NCBI GenBank assembly: GCA_030621105.1
Contig: JAUXIH010000005.1
Coordinates: forward strand, 1-25,801
Direction: 5' to 3'
From: Dehalococcoidia bacterium
GTDB taxonomy: Bacteria; Chloroflexota; Dehalococcoidia; GIF9; AB-539-J10
Length of the DNA: 25,801 bases
The notes beneath the pieces were generated by a model, which did no database searches, was not told the DNA's origin, and saw only the letters and a list, made by a program, of their open reading frames with translations. The position numbers and the translations under genes are program-made. Shown here piece by piece: positions 1 to 6,922 of this stretch. Position 1 is the stretch's first letter. The number at the start of each line of letters is the position of its first letter.

Positions 1-9
1 TCCTCTATC

Positions 10-50
10 GGGGTAGTTTTTACCCCTGCAGTGAGTTCCCACTGACTCAC
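10..50. repeat. Two adjacent small hairpins
   Basis: GGGGTA (10-15) pairs with TACCCC (21-26) across a 5-nt loop. GTGAGT (31-36) pairs with ACTCAC (45-50) across an 8-nt loop. The second hairpin abuts the stop codon of the membrane-protein remnant on the minus strand. No T-tract follows on either strand, so this is not a convincing intrinsic terminator. Confidence 0.35.
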
Positions 51-359
51 TGTGTGAGTTGAGTAACTAACGGTTTTAAGGGATATTGCTTAAAGGAATT
101 ATTCGAACTACCTTGGGAGGAAGCCAGAGTTTTGTGGAAGGGAAGGTAAAAGAAGCCTAAAGCCACAAGCACTCCTGTCCAAACAAAATAGGCCCAGTGT
201 TGATAGCAAAGTCAGTAAAAGTGCAACCAAAGGCAGTAGCGACAATTATATATTGGACGAGTCGCCACATATAGAGCACTGACCCCAATATTGGCAACAC
301 AAATCTCAGCAATTATTATTGGAATAGGGCCAAATTTTGAGCAACCGAGCCATCTCCAT
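47..359 (-). pseudogene. Remnant of a small membrane protein gene (unidentified)
   Basis: Reading the minus strand from an ATG at 359, a frame shift of one base near 335 followed by one long frame gives a coherent hydrophobic protein. It contains a stretch PIPIIIAEICVANIGVSALY, then an in-frame TGA at about 223, then in the same frame HWAYFVWTGVLVALGFFYLP, ending at TGA 47-49. Two hydrophobic spans followed by a polar tail look like a real inner-membrane protein. It needs both the frame correction and bypass of the TGA, so I treat it as a decayed gene. I do not recognise the family. It could also be chance reading in noncoding DNA. Confidence 0.3.
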
Positions 360-393
360 AAACTGGTGCTCTATCCACCTGAGCTACAGGGGC
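360..393 (-). pseudogene. 5' half of a tRNA-Arg(CCU)-like gene
   Basis: On the minus strand, GCCCCTG (acceptor 5' strand) is followed by TA, a D-stem GCTC/GAGC with an AGGTGGAT-type loop, A26, then CCAGTTT, which is the anticodon 5' stem and first loop bases. From memory this matches bacterial tRNA-Arg(CCU) genes, which continue CCTAAACTGG. Here the sequence instead runs ATGGAGATGG. No complementary anticodon strand, T-arm (GGTTCGA-type) or acceptor 3' strand (CAGGGGC) follows. The tRNA homology therefore stops inside the anticodon loop and the gene cannot make a tRNA. The amino-acid identity rests on the short stem sequence. Confidence 0.65.
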
Positions 394-451
394 TGATGCC
401 TAATAATAGCATATAGCGAATAATTTTTGCGAAAAGTGACCTTTAGTCGAA

Positions 452-3160
452 TTAAATTATCCTAGGAACCCATCCAAATCGCCTTCTCAGGAACTTCTCA
501 AGTTCAACTACGAAGAAGCCTGTAGGTGCGACTAAAATTAGGGGTATCCACCATATTGCTGGAAACGGCTCTGTCCTAAACGGGCTGACTCCGAATAAAG
601 GTAATGAATAGACTAGTACAAGCTGTAACCCTATAGTTGTTGCCCAGCCTATAAGCAATATTTTGTTGGAGAATGGGTTGAAGGTAAATGCCGACCTCAT
701 TATTGACCTAGCGGTAAAAAGGTAAGTGGTTTCCACCAAAATTATCGTGGTGAAGGCTATCGTTTGTGCCTGTGCCAGGTATTCTTCTGAACTGCCCATC
801 GCCTTGTAGAAAACAAGAAACATTGTAAATATCATTATCGTCTCTGTTACCCCTACTAATCCCGCCCTCTTGAGAAAGAAGGGGTTAAATAACCTTTCAT
901 TCGGGTCACGGGGGGGTCTTTCCAGTATCCCCTTCTCATTAGGCTCCCAAATGAGGGGTATGGAACAGGCTATAGCAATAATCAAATTTACCCACAGGAT
1001 TTGCACCGGCTCTATGGGAAGACGCAGGGCAAAAACAGGTATAAATGGCGACAATATTACTGCCCCCGCCATCGCTAGACCCTGCCCTATGTTTGTAGGC
1101 ATTATGTATAAGATAACCTTCCAGATGTTGGTGAAGACATGCCTGCCCTCTTCCACTGCTGCTACTATGCTGGCGAAGTTATCATCGGTCAAGACCATAT
1201 CAGAGGCTTCTTTGCTTACCTCAGTGCCTGTAATACCCATAGCTATCCCTATGTCGGCTGCTCTTAACGCTGGGGCATCGTTTACACCATCACCAGTCAT
1301 AGCGACAACATGCCCCCTCCCTTGCAACTGCTTTGCTATCCTGAATTTGTGCTCCGGAGCGACTCTGGCATATACCGATACTTTGTCCACTACTTCATAT
1401 AAATCATCATCACTCATTCTTGATAGCTCTTCCCCAATCAACGCTTTATCTCCGTCCACACCTATTCCCAACTGTTGGGCAACCGCCTTTGCCGTCAGCA
1501 CATGGTCACCGGTTATCATTACTGACCTTATCCCGGCTGTTTTACATTTCTTTATAGCTTCTATTGCTTCTTCCCTGGGTGGGTCTATCATCCCCTCAAC
1601 TCCAAGGAAAACCATCCCTTTCATATCTTCTTCGGTGAGTGATGTTTTCCCCTTATCCACATGCTTATAAGCTATACCAAGCAGTCTCAGGGCATCCCCC
1701 GCCATCTCCTCCACCTTACTTAATATCTGCTCATTCGTTAAAGGCTCAATACTTCCATCCATTAACTGGCTTTGGCACATCCCTAAGACTCTCTCTGGTG
1801 ATCCCTTGACGTAGATAATATTCTTCCCCTCACCCTGATGTAGAGTAGCCATGTATTGTTGCTCTGATTCAAAAGGTATCTCATCTAATCTGGGGAGCTT
1901 TTCAGTAAAGCCAGCTTTGGTTGCTGAGACTATCAAGGCTCCTTCAGTAGGGTCTCCTCTAATATTATATCCCTGTTCCTCCTCTACTAGAGTGGCATTG
2001 TTACATAGGTAGCCTGCGGTTAAGGTTTCAGCTAACTCCTTGCCCACCTGCACCGGGTTATTGCCCTGAGAGAACTCCCCCTTAGGCTCATACCCAACCC
2101 CACTCACTCGGTAATCCCTACCCCCACAGTATATCCTCACTACAGTCATCTCATTTTTGGTGAGGGTGCCTGTCTTATCTGAGCATATAACTGTAGTGCA
2201 ACCTAAAGTTTCTGTTGCCGGTAGCCTCCTTATAAGTGCGTTTCGGCGTGCCATATACGTAGCGCCAACAGCAAAAGCAGCAACTATTGCTCCTACCAGC
2301 CCCTCCGGTATCAGCGCCACAATCATGCTCGCTGAGGCAAGGAACATATAAGCAGGAGCATATCCGAGAGCCCATCCTAATGCAAAAATAACAACACCAA
2401 ATGAGCAGATGGTGATAACCAAAAACTTGATGAAGTCATCTATCTTCTTCATTACTGGCGGTGCAGCTTTCTTAGTTTCTTTCACCATCTCGGCAATTTT
2501 ACCTATTTCTGTCTGCGCCCCGGTTTCTACAACAACCCCCTGTCCGCGACCCCGAGTAATGAAGGTACCGCTAAAACATATGCAGCGTCGCTCAGCTGGA
2601 ACCAGATTTGGTCTCGCGATAGGCTCAACATTCTTGGTTACAGGCACCGATTCCCCAGTTAGCGCCGCTTCATCGGCACTTAGGTTCTTCACTGAAAATA
2701 GACGCAAATCGGCTGGCACTCTACCGCCACTTTCAAGTAAAACCATATCACCCGGGACTAATTCTCGTGTAACTATAGTTTTCTTCTCACCGTCTCGGAG
2801 CACAGTGCATTCTGGCACCAGCATTTTCTTTAGGGCTTCCAAAGAGCCTTCAGCCTTACCCTCCTGAATGAAGCCAATTATTGCACTAGCCAGAACCACG
2901 CCAATGACAACATACATATCCATAAATTTACCCAGCAAAAAGCAACCGATGGCAGCAGCCATTAGGACATAATACAAAGCATTTTTAAACTGTAGAAGAA
3001 ATCGGACGAGAGGACTCTGTTTCTTGCCCTCTATCTCATTATACCCGTATCTTTCCAGCCTAGTTTTTGCCTCGGTGGAGGTAAGCCCAACATCCCCTGC
3101 CTGTAAGGCTCCAAAAACCTGTTCTACCGACAACTGATACCAGCTTTTCCCGTTTAGCAA
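452..3160 (-). CDS. P-type cation-transporting ATPase (P2/PMA-like)
   Basis: A 902-residue P-type ATPase that should move cations across the inner membrane using an aspartyl-phosphate intermediate. Visible in order: N-terminal cation-ATPase domain (about 5-75), first membrane pair (about 55-98), actuator loop with TGES at 168-171, M4 with PEGL at 285-288, phosphorylation motif DKTGT at 328-332, nucleotide-binding domain with KGSPE near 452, hinge motif GDGVNDAP at 623-630, then M5-M10. M5 reads PTNIGQ where SERCA pumps have NVGE. M6 reads WVNLIIAIACS and lacks the T-D pair of Ca2+ pumps, so the ion is uncertain: Na+, K+, H+ or Ca2+ remain possible. The start is TTG, chosen because ACCTCCT at 3168-3174 gives an AGGAGGT Shine-Dalgarno seven bases upstream. 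It is a single gene with no partner subunits. Confidence 0.93.
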   Translation of the reverse strand: MLNGKSWYQLSVEQVFGALQAGDVGLTSTEAKTRLERYGYNEIEGKKQSPLVRFLLQFKNALYYVLMAAAIGCFLLGKFMDMYVVIGVVLASAIIGFIQEGKAEGSLEALKKMLVPECTVLRDGEKKTIVTRELVPGDMVLLESGGRVPADLRLFSVKNLSADEAALTGESVPVTKNVEPIARPNLVPAERRCICFSGTFITRGRGQGVVVETGAQTEIGKIAEMVKETKKAAPPVMKKIDDFIKFLVITICSFGVVIFALGWALGYAPAYMFLASASMIVALIPEGLVGAIVAAFAVGATYMARRNALIRRLPATETLGCTTVICSDKTGTLTKNEMTVVRIYCGGRDYRVSGVGYEPKGEFSQGNNPVQVGKELAETLTAGYLCNNATLVEEEQGYNIRGDPTEGALIVSATKAGFTEKLPRLDEIPFESEQQYMATLHQGEGKNIIYVKGSPERVLGMCQSQLMDGSIEPLTNEQILSKVEEMAGDALRLLGIAYKHVDKGKTSLTEEDMKGMVFLGVEGMIDPPREEAIEAIKKCKTAGIRSVMITGDHVLTAKAVAQQLGIGVDGDKALIGEELSRMSDDDLYEVVDKVSVYARVAPEHKFRIAKQLQGRGHVVAMTGDGVNDAPALRAADIGIAMGITGTEVSKEASDMVLTDDNFASIVAAVEEGRHVFTNIWKVILYIMPTNIGQGLAMAGAVILSPFIPVFALRLPIEPVQILWVNLIIAIACSIPLIWEPNEKGILERPPRDPNERLFNPFFLKRAGLVGVTETIMIFTMFLVFYKAMGSSEEYLAQAQTIAFTTIILVETTYLFTARSIMRSAFTFNPFSNKILLIGWATTIGLQLVLVYSLPLFGVSPFRTEPFPAIWWIPLILVAPTGFFVVELEKFLRRRFGWVPRII

Positions 3161-3167
3161 CGCAGCT

Positions 3168-3174
3168 ACCTCCT
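3168..3174 (-). promoter_or_regulatory. Shine-Dalgarno fixing a TTG start
   Basis: The minus strand reads AGGAGGT, then seven bases, then TTG (3160-3158). This near-perfect anti-16S match supports the TTG initiation codon of the P-type ATPase. Confidence 0.75.
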
Positions 3175-3966
3175 ATCTCGTTCTACGATGACAATAAACA
3201 TCACGCGAAAATAATAATGGCAAGGTGTTAACTCAATAATCCACCATTCCCTACTTCAATTAACAATGACTCATTTTGTCCATCATCTCTCCTATCATCG
3301 CCTTAATCGCCAATAATATGTTCATGCCATTTGATTGTCAATAGTTTTCTGCGTCCTGCAGATCCCGGAAGCTTCATATATCAATGCTGGCCAAGCTCTC
3401 CATCCTATTAAGGAGACAATACTTACCCTATCTTTTTCACCTAATCAGTTGTGTGCCCTCGAATGTGCTTAGCCGGGTGACAATCATAACCTAGTTATCC
3501 ACCCAGAATAGCAGCAAACTGGACTCTGGGCATTGTCGTCTTAGCTATCTGGAAAATAATCTGCCGAGTATGCTCCCCATCTTGATCAGTTTCACTTGAA
3601 GGATGCAAGTCACCAGGCTATGCTTGCCCAAGGCAAGCATAGCCTGCGCAGAAAGTTGCCCAGACTGTAAGCTAGAATGACAAGCAGCAACTGCACCTTG
3701 TTGGCAACAAACTGGTGGCAGGCAAACCTACTCCTTTAGAGCATACCTACTCTCTTTAATCCGCTGCTCTGCCAACCACCCCACGCCTGTTGCAGAAGTG
3801 CTCCTACTCATTCATGTTTAGCGGAGAGGTTGGTCACAACAAATCCTACGCGGGGAAATAGCTATCCCCGGTGCCATTCCACTTTAGGCACTGGCCTTGG
3901 ATACAGACATCAGGGATAATGACCTTCCCATACCTAGTAACCAGGTATGCATAGCAAGAGGATTGC
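3175..3966. other. Gene-poor intergenic region, about 790 bp
   Basis: No supportable gene is visible on either strand. A 21-codon minus-strand frame (about 3270-3335) with internal ATGs and an AGGAGAG stretch ends before any recognisable domain and is too short to call. The region contains the strong hairpin at 3614-3646 and weaker pairings: GGGGA/TCCCC around 3854-3871 and ATACCT/AGGTAT around 3929-3947. It separates the divergently transcribed ATPase and universal stress protein genes, so promoters for both should lie inside, but no box pair stands out. Confidence 0.5.
3614..3646. repeat. Perfect 15-bp inverted repeat with 3-nt loop
   Basis: CAGGCTATGCTTGCC (3614-3628), loop CAA, then GGCAAGCATAGCCTG (3632-3646). 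All 15 base pairs are Watson-Crick. There is no T-run after either arm, so it is not a classical terminator, and it lies far from both flanking genes. Its form fits a REP/MITE-type dispersed hairpin, but only one copy is present in this window. Confidence 0.85.
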
Positions 3967-4398
3967 ATGTACGAAAAGATTCTACCCCCATTTGGACATG
4001 TCAAAATCAAGCTTGACAGTTTTTCCCTGATCATCCTCTTTCACGTAATAGCTCCCAGCGAGCATATTCATGCCCATACCATAGGGGGTCTGGACTATAT
4101 CCGCATTCCCGAACGAAGACTTGCCAGAGATAATCAAAAAGCAGAAGAATATCTAACAGAGACAAGCGAAAAACTCAAGGACACGGGAGTCACTGTCAGA
4201 CACGAAATCAAATTTGGCGACGCCGCTCAGGAAATTGCCAAGTTTGCCGATAAAAAGGACATATCTTTGATAGCGCTATCCAGCAGCAGACATTCAAGCT
4301 TCAGAGAGTGGATTTTCGAGAGTGTCACTCACAAAATTTCACAGGTCGGCATCACTCCAGTGTTCCTAATCAAAGCACCTAAGGTAGTAAAACAATAA
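3967..4398 (+). CDS. Universal stress protein (UspA) family, degenerate N-terminus
   Basis: 143 residues. The middle and C-terminus follow the UspA fold: SLIILFHVI (beta-2), a long helix AEEYLTETSEKL, VTVRHEIKFGDAAQEIAKFA, ISLIALSS and ITPVFLIK as the last strand. The N-terminus MYEKILPPFG starts like the family (MYEKILVPLDGS) but skips straight to beta-2, so roughly 20 residues holding the DGS loop and helix 1 are missing. The family's ATP-binding Gly motif (G-x2-G-x9-GS) is replaced by SSRHSSFREWIFES, with no glycines. ATP binding is therefore unlikely and the gene may be decaying. AGAGG lies five bases before the ATG. It is convergent with acpP. Confidence 0.75.
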   Translation: MYEKILPPFGHVKIKLDSFSLIILFHVIAPSEHIHAHTIGGLDYIRIPERRLARDNQKAEEYLTETSEKLKDTGVTVRHEIKFGDAAQEIAKFADKKDISLIALSSSRHSSFREWIFESVTHKISQVGITPVFLIKAPKVVKQ

Positions 4399-4447
4399 AC
4401 TATCAACCTGATAACCGATGTACATCTAAACTAAATTACTCAGTCAG

Positions 4448-4705
4448 CTAGTCCGCTATCCCCTGATCGCGAAGGTAATCAATAGCATCCTGAACACTCT
4501 GTAGTTTCTCAGCATCATCATCAGCTATCTCAAGCTTTTTATCAGGGGAGCCGAATTCCTCTTCCACAGCTGTAATTAGCTCTACCAAATCTAAGGAATC
4601 CGCACCAAGGTCATCAGCAAAGGATGTTTGCGGTGTCACATCCTTCTCATCAACATCCAATTGTTCCGCCACAACTTTCTTCAAACGTTCCAGAATAGAT
4701 GCCAT
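4448..4705 (-). CDS. acpP: Acyl carrier protein
   Basis: 85 residues, the usual length. The four-helix acidic carrier has the phosphopantetheine attachment motif GADSLDLVEL with Ser37, followed by the acidic recognition helix (ELITAVEEEFG). It carries acyl chains during fatty acid synthesis after modification by AcpS. Its ATG (4705-4703) overlaps the nusB stop by one base (TAATG), with GGAGGAG just upstream inside the end of nusB, so translation is coupled. It is the last gene of the rpmF-fabD-nusB-acpP operon; no terminator hairpin is obvious in the 49 bp before the convergent USP gene. Confidence 0.97.
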   Translation of the reverse strand: MASILERLKKVVAEQLDVDEKDVTPQTSFADDLGADSLDLVELITAVEEEFGSPDKKLEIADDDAEKLQSVQDAIDYLRDQGIAD

Positions 4706-5142
4706 TACTCCTCCTTTATTCCCTTAACATTATTTCTTCCTGACGCGCTCATCACTGCTCCCAGCACGCCATTAATCAACCGCGGTGAGGCATCACTGCC
4801 AAACAGCTTGGCCAGTTCAACAGCTTCATTTATAGCTACCTTGTCCGGTGTGCTATCACTAAACAGGATTTCAAATATCCCCAGACGCAGGATACTGTTA
4901 TCTATAACAGCCATTTGTTCTACAGGAAAGGCAGGAGCAAATCGTTTCACCACCGCATCAATCTGCGGGATATGCTGCAACACCCCCTGTATAAGCTCCT
5001 TCGCAAAACCAGACACTTCGGGCGACAGACCCGCTTCTGCTACCACACGCTGCATCACTAGCTCTACTGTATGACCAGTATAGCTCAGTTCATACAATGC
5101 CTTGATAGCAGTAATCCTTGCCTGCCGCCTCGAACCTAACAC
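4705..5142 (-). CDS. nusB: Transcription antitermination factor NusB
   Basis: 145 residues, typical length. The all-helical NusB fold is visible: N-terminal SRRQARITAIKALYELSY, central IDAVVKRFAPAFP and VIDNSILRLGIFEILF, and the signature VAINEAVELAKLFG followed by RLINGVLGAV near the C-terminus. NusB binds boxA RNA with NusE/S10 during rRNA antitermination. The start is GTG (5142-5140), three bases after the fabD stop, and the end overlaps the acpP ATG. Placement between fabD and acpP is unusual; nusB more often sits near ribH, accC or xseA. Confidence 0.95.
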   Translation of the reverse strand: MLGSRRQARITAIKALYELSYTGHTVELVMQRVVAEAGLSPEVSGFAKELIQGVLQHIPQIDAVVKRFAPAFPVEQMAVIDNSILRLGIFEILFSDSTPDKVAINEAVELAKLFGSDASPRLINGVLGAVMSASGRNNVKGIKEE

Positions 5143-5145
5143 AAG

Positions 5146-6084
5146 TTAACGAGAAGCGAGAAAGTTTTCTATATCTTCCACAGTGCCAATGTTAATCGTT
5201 GTAACATCAGGGTTAATGTTATTGATATACCCCGAGCACTGTTTCCCTGCGCCAATCTCGTAAAAAGTCGTTACTCCCTGATCGATCATATAATTAATGG
5301 ATGCCTCCCAGTTCACAGCATTGCGCAACTGCAGGACAAGCTCCCTCTTGATAGCATCAACAGTGGTCAATGGCTTGGCAGAATAGTTGGAGATCACCGG
5401 AAACTGGGGAGCCTTGAAATCATACTTCAGTGCGCCATCAACATACTCACCGATAATTGGCATCATCAATGATGAATGGAAAGCTCCACTTACCTTAAAA
5501 CGTACAGTCTTTTTAGCCCCTCTCTCTGTAGCCAATCTCTCAGCTTTCTCCACAGCGAATTTAGCCCCACTAACTACTATCTGTCCGGGGCAATTGAGAT
5601 TGGATACCTCAGTACCACTCCACAAAGCGATGTCCTCAACCTCCTTCAGGTCAAGTCCCATTATCACCAGCATCCCACCAGGAAAGGCCTGGGCAGCTTT
5701 GTTCATGGAACTGCCTCTTAGCTGAAGCACCTTGACACAATCAGGAAAAGTAAGAACACCAGCAGCTACAAAAGAGATATATTCACCCAGGCTATATCCT
5801 GCCGTGAAGTCGGCTTTGGGGAAAGAATTGTTGCTTGCCTGTTGCACCGCTCTCATAGCAGCTACGCTATGTACCAGCAATGCTGGTTGAACATTGTCAG
5901 TCCTGGTCAAGTCCTCATAAGGACCCTCCCACATCACCTTGGAAAGGGAGTACCCCATGAGGGAGTCAGCCTGGTCGAAAGCCTCTTTAGCCGCCGAATA
6001 CTTCTCAGCCAAATCCTTACCCATGCCGACATGTTGAGGACCCTGAGGTGGGAAAATGTAAGCTACCTTGCTACCTTTAGCCAT
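5146..6084 (-). CDS. fabD: Malonyl-CoA:ACP transacylase
   Basis: About 312 residues from the chosen start. It transfers malonyl from CoA to ACP, supplying the elongation units of fatty acid synthesis. Visible motifs: FPPQGPQHVGMG near the N-terminus (oxyanion Gln kept, although FPGQGSQ is usual), nucleophile elbow GYSLGE (Ser about 98; family norm GHSLGE), LRGSSM with the malonate-binding Arg (about 123), and GAFHSSLM with the catalytic His (about 203). The frame is open up to 6123, but I start at the ATG of MAKGSK because AGGAAGGAG lies 10 bases upstream and this matches the family N-terminus. Downstream, nusB starts three bases after the stop, and acpP, the acceptor, follows. Confidence 0.95.
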   Translation of the reverse strand: MAKGSKVAYIFPPQGPQHVGMGKDLAEKYSAAKEAFDQADSLMGYSLSKVMWEGPYEDLTRTDNVQPALLVHSVAAMRAVQQASNNSFPKADFTAGYSLGEYISFVAAGVLTFPDCVKVLQLRGSSMNKAAQAFPGGMLVIMGLDLKEVEDIALWSGTEVSNLNCPGQIVVSGAKFAVEKAERLATERGAKKTVRFKVSGAFHSSLMMPIIGEYVDGALKYDFKAPQFPVISNYSAKPLTTVDAIKRELVLQLRNAVNWEASINYMIDQGVTTFYEIGAGKQCSGYINNINPDVTTINIGTVEDIENFLASR

Positions 6085-6094
6085 AAGTATCACA

Positions 6095-6103
6095 CTCCTT
6101 CCT
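6095..6103 (-). promoter_or_regulatory. Shine-Dalgarno deciding the fabD start
   Basis: AGGAAGGAG on the minus strand ends 10 bases before ATG 6084-6082. It would lie inside the coding region if the upstream ATG at 6123 were used, so it supports the shorter protein. Confidence 0.7.
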
Positions 6104-6218
6104 ATATCTTTATTATCGAGCATTATATCTGATTAAAATAGTCAGGACAAGGATTCAACTATTAAATAAGTGAGAGCAGAAAAAAGGAGCACCTCTAGCA
6201 GGAATTGGGGGAAATAAG

Positions 6219-6413
6219 CTACCCTCTATTTTTAGGGGTTTTTATCTCGATGGCCAGCCTGCCATTATAGTTGCCACAGACAGGACAGGCATGATGGGTC
6301 AGCTTGGCGCTATGGCATTGGGGACAAATATCCAGGGAAGGCAACTGCAGCTTGATGTGACTGCGCCTCTTCCCCTGGCTTGATTTAGCATATTTTCTCT
6401 TGGGTACAGCCAT
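6219..6413 (-). CDS. rpmF: 50S ribosomal protein L32
   Basis: 64 residues with the classic L32 start MAVPKRKYAKSSQGKRRSH and a zinc ribbon CPQC...CPVCG (Cys at about 30, 33, 43, 46). It is part of the large ribosomal subunit. The ATG at 6413-6411 is one base from the TGA (6417-6415) that would end the interrupted DUF177 gene, and the Shine-Dalgarno GGAGGAG is embedded in that gene's last codons. The DUF177-rpmF pair is conserved in bacteria. The 134-bp gap to fabD has no clear terminator. Confidence 0.97.
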   Translation of the reverse strand: MAVPKRKYAKSSQGKRRSHIKLQLPSLDICPQCHSAKLTHHACPVCGNYNGRLAIEIKTPKNRG

Positions 6414-6414
6414 A

Positions 6415-6825
6415 TCAATTCATCTCCTCCATACTGGGGCAATCGAGCCGACACAATAGTTTTATGGGCAAATCTAACAGGATATATTGCCGAATTATTT
6501 CCCCGAAGTCAAGCACCCCCCGTTGCTATCGATAACTACACCAGCTCGAAGCATCCACTGATATCGAAGGAAACTCTTCTTCAATCTCGATTTCTATGGG
6601 GCAGCAAAAAGTCTTAAGACAACGGCTACACACAACATCAACATCAGCTATAAACTGATTTCCCGCATGAACAAATGTGACATTGCCCTGAATAAAATCT
6701 TCCCTAGGCCAAGAAACCATCTCTGCTGCCCCATATATACGTGTAGCACCAGTGGCTTCCCCGAGAAGCTGTCTCACATCTACCCTCATTTCGCTGGAAC
6801 CTGGTTTAAGATCTTCGGCCCTCAT
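6415..6825 (-). pseudogene. YceD/DUF177 family protein, interrupted
   Basis: DUF177 proteins (YceD, Ceh1 in plants) are linked to large-subunit rRNA processing and are usually encoded just before rpmF. The first 99 codons are open: VDVRQLLGEATGATRIY (family N-terminus), then VVCSRCLKTF with the CxRC motif and an acidic EIEIEEEFPS. An amber TAG at 6528-6526 stops it. In the same frame after the stop comes LDFGEIIRQYILLDLPIKLL, C-R-L-D-C, a clear continuation of the family, ending at TGA 6417-6415 beside rpmF. The +1 frame across the break reads VVIDSNGG, which also fits the family, and a G6 run (6521-6516) sits at the return point, so two compensating indels are an alternative to a nonsense mutation. 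Even when joined, the protein lacks the last CxxC part. The start may be ATG 6789 (MRVDVRQLL) instead of 6825. Confidence 0.75.
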
Positions 6826-6844
6826 AATGCAATATCATAATAAT

Positions 6845-6872
6845 TTGAATTTACTCAGACATAGAGTATAAT
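6845..6872 (+). promoter_or_regulatory. Putative promoter for the activase-rplI-dnaB run
   Basis: -35 TTGAAT (6845-6850), a 16-bp spacer, and a perfect -10 TATAAT (6867-6872), 50 bp before the ATG at 6923. The -10 overlaps the oppositely oriented -10 of the rpmF-fabD promoter (6865-6870). Confidence 0.6.
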
Positions 6873-6894
6873 TCTCCTTCGGAAGTTGCTTCAA
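6865..6894 (-). promoter_or_regulatory. Putative promoter for DUF177-rpmF-fabD-nusB-acpP
   Basis: On the minus strand -35 TTGAAG (6894-6889), an 18-bp spacer, and -10 TATACT (6870-6865). It lies 40 bp before the DUF177 reading frame and shares bases with the plus-strand -10. Confidence 0.55.
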
Positions 6895-6922
6895 ACACCC
6901 CCGAATTTAATCTATCAGGTGC

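Noticed and set aside
223..225. TGA in the membrane-protein remnant as selenocysteine
   Set aside because: No SECIS-like hairpin directly follows, the frame also needs a second correction, and TGA ends several normal genes here.
870..1670. Long plus-strand open frame (266 codons) opposite the P-type ATPase
   Set aside because: Its translation is low-complexity Ser/Pro/Ile-rich with no domain, while the minus strand encodes every ATPase motif. It is a shadow frame.
6526..6528. Amber codon as pyrrolysine or other recoding
   Set aside because: TAG is used as a normal stop in this window (lysA), the surrounding family has no special residue here, and neighbouring-frame homology points to mutation or indels.
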